From: Thunnus maccoyii
Taxonomy: Eukaryota > Chordata > Actinopteri > Scombriformes > Scombridae
Direction of reading: 5' to 3'
Assembly: GCF_910596095.1 (NCBI RefSeq)
Contig: NC_056550.1
Coordinates: 16,958,501-17,022,500, forward strand
Length of the DNA: 64,000 nt
Shown here: positions 48,778-60,300 of the stretch, one piece after another
How positions within the stretch are numbered: position 1 is the first letter of the stretch
How the letters are laid out: each line of letters starts with the position of its first letter
The notes under the pieces: model-generated
What the model saw: the letters and a program-made list of their open reading frames with translations, nothing else
Told to the model about the DNA's origin: nothing
Databases searched by the model: none
Translations under genes and position numbers: made by a program

Positions 48778-49640
48778 AGAGAAATCAGAGAGCTTCATCA
48801 GGGTCTAAGGCTCTCTGCAGTCTGCACTCTGAGAAACTCAAATTGTTCTGTCTGGATCATCAGCAGCCAGTGTGTCTCATCTGCAGAGACTCCAAAAAAC
48901 ATACCAATCACAGATTCAGGCCCATTGATGAAGCTGCACAGGATCTAAAGAGAGGAGCTCCAGAAATGCTTGATGCCCGTTAGACAAGAAGCTGAAGATA
49001 TTTAATAACGTTAAAGAACACTGGGATCAAACAGCAGAGCATATCAAGGTCCAGGATCAAAACGCAGAGAGGCAGATTATAGGGGAGTTAAAGAAGCTTC
49101 ACCAGTTTCTAGAAGAGGAATATGAGGCCAGGATCTCTGTACTGAGGGAGGAAGAGCAGCAGAAGAGTCAGATGATGAAGGAGAAGATTGAGGCTCCAAA
49201 TAGAGCGATAGCAGCTGTTTCAGACACAATCAGAGTCACAAGGGAGGAGTTGAGAGCTGCAGATGTCTCATTCCTCCACAACTACAAGGCTACAGTGGAA
49301 AGAGTCCAGTATCCCCTGCTGCATGATCCACAGCTGCATCCAGGAGCTCTGATATGTGGCCAAACACCTGGGGAACCTGACCTTCATCATTTGGGACAAG
49401 ATGAAGGAGGTGGTCTCATGATAAATACATCGCATTCTCCCTGTCAGATGAAGGCATAAATCTGCCACTTAGGAGAAACCCCCAGAAGATCAGAGTACAT
49501 CTGGACTGGAACAAAGGAAAGCTTTCATTCACTGACCCTGACATCAACACACACATACACACTTTCCATCACACTTTCACTGACAAGCTGTTTCCATACA
49601 TGTGTACTTTAGATACGCATCTTCTTAATGATATTACCAG
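48778..49640 (+). pseudogene. TRIM35-like pseudogene (B-box, coiled coil, part of B30.2)
   Basis: Starts [18 protein letters not shown] and continues with a B-box zinc-binding pattern (CSLH, CLDH, CLIC, HTNH), a linker, a coiled coil ([32 protein letters not shown]), then [13 protein letters not shown] and, after a loss of most of the B30.2 domain, HLDWNKGKLSFTD and FTDKLFPYM. Several frame changes and stops separate the parts; the RING is absent. The domains run on without introns, unlike typical multi-exon TRIM35-like fish genes, which hints at a retrocopy. Unrelated to Ig function. Confidence 0.8.
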
Positions 49641-50254
49641 TGACGGTCTCTGTTTCACTGGAACAGTAGACGTGATGGTGATAAAGATGTAGATAATATG
49701 CCATCTGTTTCTTAAAGGAAAAGTGATTGTAAGACTTGATTTCATGTTATTGTATTCATGAAAGAGAGGAAAATTCAGAAATCACCATTTTTTTTCTCTC
49801 ACTTACCTCTTATGTTATCCAGCAGATACTTTGTTTTATGTGCCAAGGTTCAGAGAAATCTGTCTCTGAGATTTCTGCCTGCCCTAATATGATGAAAGTG
49901 AACTTAATTTCATTGGTGCTGCTGAAAGTGTGAAAAATTACATTGGAAAACTTCATTATGAACGATATTCATATGTTTTCACTGGGATGTTTTCAATACA
50001 ATGTAGAAAGTTTGAGTGTGCTGTATGTATTGACCCTAAAAAAATAGACTGTGTTTGTTCTGTGATGAAATAATTTTGGAAATAATTCAAGTCACAGTGA
50101 TTAAGTGTAATAAAAAGTTTTAATGTTGGATACAGTAGGTATAATCTGGAAATATATCTTCTTATCATCTGTGTGTTCTGGATTGACTGTCAAATTATTG
50201 CAGGTAAACTATTCTTGACTTATGTTTTCCTGAGTACAAATTAATGCACTTTTT
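49641..50254. other. Interval between TRIM-like pseudogene and C relic
   Basis: No gene recognised. Probably TRIM-like 3'UTR (TTTCACTGGAACAGTAGACG) running into AT-rich DNA. Confidence 0.4.
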
Positions 50255-50404
50255 TTTCAAAAAATTTTAATCAAAATGCTTTTTTTTATTGAATGAGTTT
50301 TTAAAAATATTTTTTTCAGTTTCAAAGCTGATACACCTCCACCTGTCACATTCACACAACATTCATCTGAATCATGCAGACACATCCCTTCTAATATCTA
50401 AAGC
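50255..50404 (-). pseudogene. C-gene 3'UTR relic
   Basis: The stretch with ATGCTTTTTTTTATTGAA, AAAGCTGATACACCTCCACCT, ATGCAGACACATCCCTTCTAATATCTAAA matches, in order, the minus-strand 3'UTR of C7 and C8 (for example TGATACAACACCTCCACCTAA and GCAGACACATCTTTTC). The homology stops where the LINE begins, and no C coding remains. It lies in the expected place, downstream of V19, so a J-C pair was probably lost here. Confidence 0.7.
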
Positions 50405-51265
50405 TAAAAGTGACCAAACTTTATTTTGCCAGTACAAAAATTGGATGAGCAATAACTTCGTGTAACTAAATGAAGATAAAACTGAAATACTCTTAGTTGG
50501 TCCCCAAGCTACAAGAGATCCACTCTCTTGCAAACTTGGGTGTCTGGCTCTTGAGATTAAATCAGAAGTAAAATACCTGGGCAATGTTCTAGATTGAGAG
50601 CTACATTTTACTTTACACATAAAGGAGGTGACCAAAACAGCAAACAATGCCAAGGTACAACTGTTCCTATAAAGATGTAGAAAAACTTATTCTTGCTTTT
50701 ATTTCAAATAGATTATTGCAATGCTTTTTTTACTTGTCTTTTGGAGCAGTCAATTGAAAAAATATCACAAATTATTCAGAAATGTCCTGCTAGACTTTTA
50801 ACCAAAAAAAGGAAAAGAGAGCATATTACCTCAGTTCTAGCTGCACTCCATTGGCTCCCAGTATCTTTTACAATAGATTTTAAGGTTCTTTTGCATGTTT
50901 TTAAAGCTCTTAATGGTTTGGGACCAGCTTACATTGCAGACTTGCTGTTGTTTTATAATTGTTCACAAGCTCTTAGATCTTCTACTACTGGGTTTTTTAA
51001 AAACACACAATTATACGCACAAGAAAATAGGCAGCACAGCTTTTGTTAACTATGCTCCAAAATTATGTAATACCCTCCCAAGAGCTATAAGAGATGCAGG
51101 CTCTGTGTCTTGTTATTGTCTAATTTTATTGTCTTTCTATTTGCCCTTGTTTTAATATGTTGCACTATTAGTTATTTTTTATTTTATTTTATTGTAAAGC
51201 ACTTTGAGCTACATCTCTTGTATAAAAAGTGCTCTATAAATAAAGTTCATTATTATTATTATCAT
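50405..51265 (+). mobile_element. LINE, L2/Rex1-like 3' fragment
   Basis: RT C-terminal motifs LNEDKTEILLVGP, VKYLGNVLD, IDYCNAFF, RLLTKKRKREHIT, LHWLPVSFTIDFK and APKLCNTLPRAIRD are present but broken by several stops and at least one frameshift. The 3' end CACTTTGAGCTACATC, AATAAAGTTC and ATT/ATC triplets is a CR1/L2-clade tail. More decayed than the LINE at V3-J1. It ends about 75 bp from the V19 RSS. Confidence 0.8.
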
Positions 51266-51367
51266 TATTACTAAAACAATAGAGATATATTTGGTCATCC
51301 GCAGAAATTGACTCAAAAAGCAGAAGTATTAAGTGAGGAGGTTTTTTTCACAGTGTAAATCACTGTG

Positions 51368-51829
51368 ATACAACCTCCTTAGCAGAGTCGTCCCATGTAG
51401 CACAAAAATAGACTGCTGCGTCTCCCTCCTCCACGTTGTTGATGATCAGTCGATAATCTGATGTTGACTGATGATTAGATGTGAATTTAGGAGAAGAGAA
51501 ACCAGAACCATAGCTTGGAGAGCTCGAGCTGTGATAAAATCTCAGAACATACTGAGGAACTCCTCCTGGAATCTGTTTATACCAGCGAGCACCACTGTCA
51601 GTAACAGCTCCCAGGTTACAGTCCATGGTGACTGTCTCTCCTTTCCTCAGCGTCACAACAGGAGGCTTCTGTGTCACCACCGTCACACCAATCACACCTG
51701 GAAACAACAAGATGACATGGAGTCAAGAGAAACACACAGACTGATGAATCCAACATGAGGTCAAAGCTGCAGTAAGTCAGCCTCCTTACATGTAAGAGCA
51801 GTGATGAGAGTGCAGAGGGTCCCCAGCAT
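51368..51829 (-). CDS. V19, family A light-chain V segment
   Basis: Leader 51790-51829 and V exon 51368-51697, minus strand, intact. Mature start VIGVTVV (Ser to Ile), CDR1 DSGARWYKQ, CDR2 RFYHSSSSPSYG, FR3 end AAVYFCATWDDSAKEV. Heptamer CACAGTG 51361-51367 is canonical, spacer is 12 bp, nonamer is AAAAAAACC (51340-51348), with A for the usual C at position 2, which may lower recombination. Its nearest intact J is J8, some 6 kb downstream. Confidence 0.88.
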
Positions 51830-52380
51830 GTTGTCAGTGTGTGCTGAGAATGGCCTTGTAACTTGGAAAGCGAGCTTACTGCTGACAGATTAGAAGGTTT
51901 GGAGGATGAGGAGAGGAGGTGCTGGAGGAGCAATTTAATACAACACTGAAACTGAGAGTGACTGACAGGAGGAGGAGCTTAGTTTCAATCAGGTCTCTTA
52001 TCTTCTGAGGAGAGAACATTACAAGGTCATGATTTGAAAACTAAATAAAGTAAATAAAGTTGTATTGTAATAGAGGTGTTACTTTGTCAAATGGGATTCA
52101 TGCATCTAAGTATATGATTTTTTTATATAGCAGGATATAAGCTGTGGCTCTGCACATGTACACCAATAAACACATAACAAGTAAGCCAACTTCTACTGAT
52201 TATATGATAATACTTCAAATATCAGTGGGTTTCTCTGTTTCCAGTTAAGGACAGTTTTACAGAGAACTCACACGTAATCTATTAATTTACATGAAGCTAA
52301 ATAAAGAGAGGAGGCCTGCAGGTGCATCCTGAGTCAGTAGAGAGGGAGGAGTTGAAAATGACACTTGACTGTCTGGTGCT
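51830..52380 (-). promoter_or_regulatory. V19 upstream region
   Basis: Closely matches the region upstream of V18, with octamer-like ATGTAAAT at 52285-52292 on the minus strand. The match ends near 52380, which is the edge of recognisable Ig locus sequence. Confidence 0.5.
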
Positions 52381-52759
52381 TTTTTTTTTTTTTTAACTAT
52401 TCCAAACAGACATGGTGCCCTTGCTTGTCTAATAGTAGTCCTGTGCTGCTCTCTAGTGTGCTTTCAACATAATAACACTATTGTGTATATACATATATAT
52501 ATATATAAATATATCATCATGTTCCAGTGTTATCTTGGTGGGAACATATGTGTAAAAAAGATCAAACAATAAAATATTACATATGTTCAAAGAAATAAGT
52601 GAAAAGAATGTATTGAAGACTTTCTTATATAGTGATACAATGCACTTAAATTAATGTCTAGTATTTGGAAAATGCGGATTTTACTTTAATGCTTGAGCGC
52701 ATATGGTGGCAGTTTGCTTTTTTTTCACCCGATGACTTTATCTGTTTTACTGCTGACAA

Positions 52760-52771
52760 CCAGCAGAGGGC
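52760..52771 (+). promoter_or_regulatory. CTCF-like core motif
   Basis: CCAGCAGAGGGC agrees with the core CCASYAGRKGGC at all twelve positions. It lies just outside the V array. A weaker inverse match (CACTAGAGAGCAGC) is at about 52444-52457. Motif match only. Confidence 0.35.
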
Positions 52772-52783
52772 CAGTAGCAAACA

Positions 52784-52908
<125 letters not shown>

Positions 52909-53366
52909 ATAATATAGGGAGAGAGAAAATAAAATCAATAAAAACCTAAGCAATATGCTGTACGATTTCTCGTGCTTTAAGATTATTGGTGTCTGAAGTA
53001 TACAGACAAATCTACAGTTCAGATTTGCGCAAATCTACAGTTTGCACAAATCTACCGAACAGACAACCTACTGTGGATTACAACTCGGGAGTCCCACAGA
53101 GCCAACATGATTCAGAGCACATGTCAAGCAGACCCCAGCAAACACCACTTCTAAAGCAATAAAGATTGTGCATCCAAGTTCTAGATAGTGTACATACAGC
53201 AAATCCCTGTGGACTGCAAAATGATCCACACTGACTGACTGTGAAGAAAATTACCAACACAAATGCAAAATCTGTTTTTTAGCATGAGTAGATTTGGCAT
53301 ATATCAGTTTAAAATACCATAATTACCAGCCCTTGTCAAATGAATGGGAATTCCTTTTGTTTCAGT

Positions 53367-53650
53367 TAGGTCTGCAACCAACAATTATTTTCATTATCAA
53401 TTAATCTGCTAATTGCTCTTGTGATGAATTGATTAATACGCATCACAATTTCCTAAAGCCCAATGAGACATCAACAACCCCAAAATATTCAATTTACTAT
53501 AATGGAAGACCCAGAAATGCAGCCAAGTCTTACATTTAAGAAATACTTTGTTGCTTGAAAATTACTACAATTAATCAATTATCAAAATAGTTGATGATTA
53601 ATTTTCTGTCCATTGACTAATTGACTAATTTACTAATCGTTGCCGCTCTA
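53367..53650. mobile_element. hAT-like non-autonomous DNA transposon (MITE)
   Basis: Ends are imperfect inverted repeats: TAGGTCTGCAAC at the left and GTTGCCGCTCTA at the right. The interior (ATTAATCTGCTAATT, CACAATTTCCTAAAGCCC, AATCAATTATCAAAATAG) is the wording of an abundant teleost repeat family. A clear 8-bp target duplication was not seen. No coding capacity. Confidence 0.65.
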
Positions 53651-54950
53651 ATTTTATTTATTATTAAATGTGATATAGGCTAATTAAACAATGCTGGCCA
53701 CATTTTACGTCATGGTGACGTATGTGCGGCCTGCCTCCCTCGCAAAGGACTCTGCTATTCCTCACCTGTCCACTAGTCGTCCCTGTTAATTTTTCACCTG
53801 TCACCTGACCACTTCCTACATTGCTGTGCTTAATTAAATCAACCTGTTTGTATGTTTCTGTGACTCAGTGCTGGATTGTGGAAAACTACCTCAAAAACCT
53901 TCTCATTGCTTTCATGTCTGCCTGCATGCTGATGCTGCCGGCGTTATTAAACAGCGACAAAGCAATCAGACCACGATGAACTCGGCAGCAGACTCACTGG
54001 ACCATTTATTCAGTGTCTCTGCAGCCAAGCATGCGGTTGTCCTTGCAACCAGGCTGCTGTCTGAATGTTTGTGGGGTTGCCTATCCATGGAGCTTGTGTT
54101 TATCTTCGCCTCCTGCCCTGCACTGATGGTGTGGGGTGCCAGGAGTAGGTATGGTGATTCCTGTGCTAGTTCATATTAAAACATAGAATAATTTCAGTAA
54201 AATTGTCCAGTGTCAAAACGACTCTTCACCCCCTATCATACGCACACCAGCAGGATTCCTCTAGAAATGTCTGCGTCAAGCGTGCCAGGGGAAGCTGGAG
54301 CATTGCGGAAATCAAGGGGATTTTGTCTTCAAAATACGATAAAAATAGACTTCTGGTACGTATGACGTTTTAGTTTGAAAGCTCTAAACGGAAGTGCGTG
54401 GACGCTCTATTGTGCTTGACACTGGTGCAAGATGTCGCTCTGTGCCGAAGCTGAAACGCAAATGCGCATCGCTGACCGACGCATCTTGTTAAAATGAAGC
54501 AGCTTATCTGTCAGTTACGGCATGTTGCATGTAGTACAGGACAAGGAGCAAACACAGGGTCATTTTGAAGAGCATGCAAATGGGACATTACCAAATGTTT
54601 GGAGCTGTCAAGATTTTCCAGTGTATAAAATCGGTGTAAATAACGGATAAGCGTTTCACCGGGTGAGCGAGTAGGTACACTGTCCGTCCAAACCTGTCCA
54701 GATAAACAGTCAAATGAAAGAAGGCGCGAGACGGGATATTGTTGTCAAACAAGTAATCTAACAGATGTGTTAAAATGGAATTGACTGTCAACATCTGTCT
54801 CCAAATCTGCTCGAGCTGAAGGTGGAGCTGGATTTTGGGGGTCTCTCTAAAGTGGAATAATATGCTGCGCATTGCTGCTTCTAGGAAAGGTTACTTGAAT
54901 CTGAAACGCGCCTGAGTCAGGAATTTATTCTTGACCTTTTCTGTCTTTAG
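53651..54950 (+). promoter_or_regulatory. CpG-rich stretch upstream of a candidate exon
   Basis: From about 54210 to 54560 CpG dinucleotides are much denser than elsewhere in the window (for example ACGCTC, GAAACGCAAATGCGCATCG). This may be the promoter or first non-coding exon of the flanking gene. The 53868-54179 reading frame has no recognisable motif. Confidence 0.35.
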
Positions 54951-55065
54951 GCTTTTGCTGTCTTCTGCAACGCAACGAGGAGGATGGTCTTTGCCCTACA
55001 TGTGATTGTCATGTCTTCAGCGTTTTTCAATCCCAGTTTTGCCTTCAGCTCCCACTTTGATACAG
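54951..55065 (+). CDS. Candidate signal-peptide exon of an unidentified flanking gene
   Basis: After a pyrimidine-rich CTTTTCTGTCTTTAG acceptor, an ATG at 54984 in strong Kozak context (AGGATGG) opens 27 codons: MVFALHVIVMSS, then AFFNPSFAFSSHFDT, ending at ACAG|GTAAGG. The hydrophobic start followed by small residues looks like a signal peptide. I do not recognise the protein, and the rest of the gene is not seen in the next 9 kb, so a long first intron would be needed. Could be chance. Confidence 0.35.
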
Positions 55066-57338
55066 GTAAGGCTCAAACTGACAAATGAATGAGGGCGTTT
55101 ATCCATTTGGTGCAGACCTACTTGTGATTTTTTATGTATCTTCATGATCAGGCTGAGTGATCTCCTCTGAATCTGGTGATTGACGAAAGGCCATACACCA
55201 TGGCTTGACGTTATATCACTGAATACATCATTTTCACCAGCTGCAGCGTTCTTGCCATGACATCATCATCATCATCATCATCACCATCATCACCACAGTG
55301 GGCCTAAACCTCAAAATAATAGCTCAATAAGGAGGTTTTACATTCAATCATTTCCTTTGAGCTTGGTGACAAGAGGGTTAAAAGTTATGCTTGCACTGAA
55401 TCTGCATAGTCCTACAAGTACATCCCTGCAGCTGAGTGTGTGCAGGTGTGTACTGTATGCGTGTGTGTGTGTGCTGTGATCAGGGTGTGTGCGTGGTATT
55501 GACTACAACATTATAGAGGTAATCTGCTGGCAGAGGAGCATGTTTCTGTTGTTTGAGGTTGCGGTTCTTGGGGACGGTTGTATGCAGTATTTAATCATCC
55601 CCTGGGTGTCAGGGTGATGGGATCCTTGGCGAAGGAGAACCCGGGTGCTGCTGCAGTGCTACAGGACCACCGAGCAGGACGTCATATGGCCGTGCAGAGA
55701 GCCTGTTTGAGGGCTTGAATTAGAGCAGAATAAATAACTGTGTACAAGTGTAAACAGGACTGAGAGAGTCCCTGCACTGGGTGCAGTGTGCTGAGCATAC
55801 AAATGACGGTGAGCCCAGTGCCTCTCAAGTTTCAGGCTCAATCTGTCCTCCCCAAACCGCACACACTCTGTGATCACTAAATCCCTCTTTGTCCAATTAT
55901 TCCACCCTTGTCTGCCTTCCTGTGACTCTCTTCACTTCTCATCCTGTGTATCTGATCTCTGTTGTTCCTCAGTCAGGATGTCACACTAAAAGAGGTTTCC
56001 ATTTAAAGTCAGATAGGTTATTAATGGGTTGTGTGCTGCTGCTGTGCATTTGGGAAGTTTCTCTGCTTACAATTGCAACAACATTGTGCAACATTATGGC
56101 AAGAAAAAAAGAGACGATTTAGACTGTCAACAAATGTACAGTTTTATTGTGTAAAGCACCATAGAAAGACATACATTTTCATATTCAGAGCTCATGCTTT
56201 TACCATCATATATAGCTTTTTTGAATACAAAAAATTTTGATTAATAAATACCCAGATCACTGGTAATGTAAGACTAAGATAATGCACTGATATGACATGA
56301 CAGCTTTGAGGAATTTCTTCATAAATAACGCTTGGCCTGTTTCAGCTACTCTTCTGTCTTCTTTACCATATGCTGCAAAGACAAACAGATCATTTCAGTG
56401 TTTAGATATGTGGGAAACAATGACAAAAGCAATTCTTTGTTTGGACTGTGCTGTGGGTGCTGAGCTTGCTATTCCTGGCTCTGTGCAGTGCGATATGATA
56501 CAAACCTACCAGAGGAGTGTAATCTTTTAATATGAAGCGAGATAAATTGTTCCCAGCTGAATTATGGGTAAAACGCCAGCTAACTGGCTCTTCTGGGGCA
56601 TTTCCTAATTCAATTGTGTCTTGGTATTTTCTTCCTGGAGCAGATCACAGGTTTTGAATCCTCCCCCTCAGGAATGTGCAGTGGAATATTTACATTTCCT
56701 TTGCTCAGCCGTTGGTGTCAGAATGAATAGCCTCAGTGACAGGTCAGGAGCTAATCAGCACATGCATGGGGGATCAGTTAATTTTAGGTAGAGGGTGGGG
56801 CATCAGTGGTCTGAATTGAGGCTGGTGTCCCTCTCCTCTATCATAATGATATACATTTCTCATAAGAGCAGCACCTCACTTGTGATCCTATTCCTTCCCA
56901 GTAATTGGACTGAGAATCAATGTTGCCTAGGCAATGGAAGGGGGCGTGTGAGGAGGAACCAATCATTCTCATGGCCAGTGCTAAGGACAGAGAAATGCTA
57001 GAGTCCCTTAAAGGGAAGGGACACATTTGGGGAGAAACGGCATTCAATCAGCTGTGAATGCTGAATATGCTGTCTTTGTGGCTAACGAGCAGATGAATAA
57101 AACTTACATTTACAAGTGCAAAGACCTGAGGATTGTTTGGTTTGATAAAAACAAATGCATGGTTTTGTGATGAGTAAATGTCACAATACTCAGACTGTGG
57201 TCAGACAGCTAGAAGATTGGAGCTCTGAAAATTGAAGGCAGCATCAGAAACACATCAGATACTACATAATTACACCATTTTGTGTTTTAACAAACTGTTT
57301 AATAATGTAGCCCAGTTGTGTGCTATGTACATATCCTC

Positions 57339-57369
<31 letters not shown>

Positions 57370-60300
57370 CTATCTCTATCTCTATCTCTATCTATAGACA
57401 AATACACACACTGGATTGATTTGACATCAAATCTCAAATTCAGATAGTGTTTGAACTGTAGCACCCCTCAAGCCATCCTCCACAGCTGCACTTCCTCCCT
57501 ATGCCTAGGGCTATGTAAGAACATAGTGTGCTCTACCTCTGCACACACTCACACAAACAGTCACACATGTGCAAACACACACCCAGAGAGAGGAAAACAA
57601 CTATGGGGGCCAGGTCAGTCGTCACATTGCATGGCATTATGTAAGCCATCAGCAGGGACAGACATACCATAGTAGGATTGTAGATCTACATAAGCCTCGG
57701 CTGGGGCTTGGATTTTTTCTGTGTTGCCACGGGGAGAGTAGCCTACCGTACGTGTGGCTTTCTGCACCAATGACAATCGCAGCTAGCACCTGGCTTACTA
57801 CTGCTTCAGCACCACGGAGAGCTCTTGCATCAGGAGAGGGAACAGATGTGAGAATGTCGTGTGTGTGTGTGTGTGTGTGTGAGTGTGAAGGGTGGGTATT
57901 TGAAAACTTGGCTGCATTCTTCATACAGAATTAATATGCATCACTTTACTGCCAGGACAAACAAAAGATAGACTGACCTGGAAGGCAGCACTGATACACC
58001 CGACACGCTGACAGTGCAGCACCATGGGAGACTGTGTTTCAGCAGTCTCCACTGATGCCTGGAGGTGGCAGTGGCAGCCAACGTGCGTGTTACCGTGGGT
58101 ATCTTGATGTAGGCGCAAAGTAGCACACACACGTTTTCTGTCACTCACGCACACTACAACATAATGCATAATGCACATTCCACATGCAGGAAAGCTTACA
58201 CGTGTCCTCACATACTCATGGACACACCACTGCAGGCTACGCGGGGAGGTACAGATGCTGGAGAGGAAGGATGTTAACAACGGTATCTTGACTTGCTCTC
58301 AGAGCTCCTCCCAGGACTGGGTCAGTACAAGCCAGCCACCGCTGACTATTTGATTATTTATCTATCCATGTGTAACACCAAGCACTTTAGTTACATAAGT
58401 CTGCCCCTGGGGGAACTAGAATAAGAATGAAGTGGATTTAAGCAGTGAAGGGGAACCATCTATGTCTCCTCTACTCTGTGTGTGATGATGTGGGGGATGT
58501 GGGTTTACTTGGTGTCACACTCGTTGAAGGCTTGTGTGTGTGTGCAATTGTATGCATGTCTGTTTTAGACTGGGGGACTGTAGTCCGCAAATGCTAGAGC
58601 ACTCTGGGAGCCATTTAGTAACATCTCAACATGGAGGTGGATGGAAGCGGAGAAGTTTGGTAGGAAGCAAGGTTGAGGTGGAGTGGTTTGACTTTATGAT
58701 CCCAAGATGGAGAAATCACAGAAGAATATGTAACCACGTTCTTGTGATCACATGGATAGCTCTGAATTGGTTGGAGAGACAGAAGACATTTTGGTGGAAA
58801 GTATGAGTGTGTGAATTCACTGCATGTGTGTCAGAGTGGGAGAATGTGCATACAATAGCAACCAGGAAAACAAGAAATATGGGAGGATGAGTGAGGGCAT
58901 GGGAGTCAGCATTACTCACACTAACGTATTTTGCTTAGGTATTTTCGTATTTCAGTTTTTCTTCTCTCTCTTTCTCTCACACACACAGGCACACACACGC
59001 TGCCAATGTACACACACATTGCCTTTGTCTACATCATGAGACCTGGGCTGAAATGTTTTCTCAGTTGCATATTTCTATGTCTGCATATGGTTTGCACATG
59101 CATCTCATTTGTGTTCATCAAGCCAGAGGCCTAAACACATGAGGGCTCAAATACTGGAGTGTGTGTGCAGAGCTGTGTTCTGTCAGGTCTGTGTGCAGAT
59201 GCCCCAGTCATGGATAGAAACTGTGCACAAGTAAAGTTGTGTTACTGTTTAATCAGTTTAATTAATTAATCTTACAATTTAGAGTTTCATCTACGGTATC
59301 GTATTCTTAATTTTTAAGATAGGGTAATGCAGTTAATATAGTATAGTAGCTTTTTAAAGTGTGGTATGACAATTCTGATAGATTCTTTGAATTTATGGGT
59401 GTGATTTTTGCATGTGGCACATGACAAACTAATGTATATATTAATTGATTATTTTTTCCATTATTCAATTAATCATTCAAGTCCTTGAAAAAAACATTGT
59501 GAAAACAACGCTGGATCTGCGTTGATGCAACGCAACATGGTATCATCCGTCAGCCAATCACATACATGCAAGCACACATTTCTGGAAGATTACTTTGTGA
59601 TATGAACGCAGTATTTCTGCTGTTTACCTTGCAGTTATCATGACAAAAGATAAAATAGTTGCAGCAGTGAAAACTTTCCACAGTAATGTAAACTGTTGTG
59701 TTGTGTTGTGGTATCTGATCCACCTTTAGATGCATAATTCTGTCACTACAACTGGACTTCCTGGATCGAATTTTACCGTCTCACATGTACCTTAGACATC
59801 ACGCCCTCATCAACACAGGCCCCTGCTTTTTAAGTCAGGGCTGTTTTAAGTCAGAACTCCCGCTGGTACTCCTTGCAATTGAATAATGCATCAGTCTTGC
59901 GTCAGGGCTGCTCATACTTTCTGTTTCAACTTTTGTTACGTATGATCTAATATGATAATAATCTGGTGTTAATGTAGCATTTCTCTGTCATTATTAAATA
60001 AATTGTGATCATAGAGTGTCACTGTTAAGAGCTAATCATAAAATTGTTCTGATCAGTAGCATCTATTTGATGGGATTGCTTGTTCTGCAAAATTTCCTAC
60101 AGTTAATTTCATAAACTGTGTTGCTTCCTGTTGCAAAAGAGGATCCTTGAGTCACATTTTCCATCTACTTGACTAAAGAGGATGAACGTGTTTTTCAATC
60201 CATTCATTCATTCAACCGTCTGTTTGCCAATGTGATAAACTGTGAACAGCTTTTGTTCCATTTGTGCAAAACAGTAGCTCTGATTCTTTTTTTTTGCTGC

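Noticed and set aside
53868-54179. 103-codon frame as a gene
   Set aside because: No motif, no splice or promoter context, and Cys/Leu composition typical of random frames.
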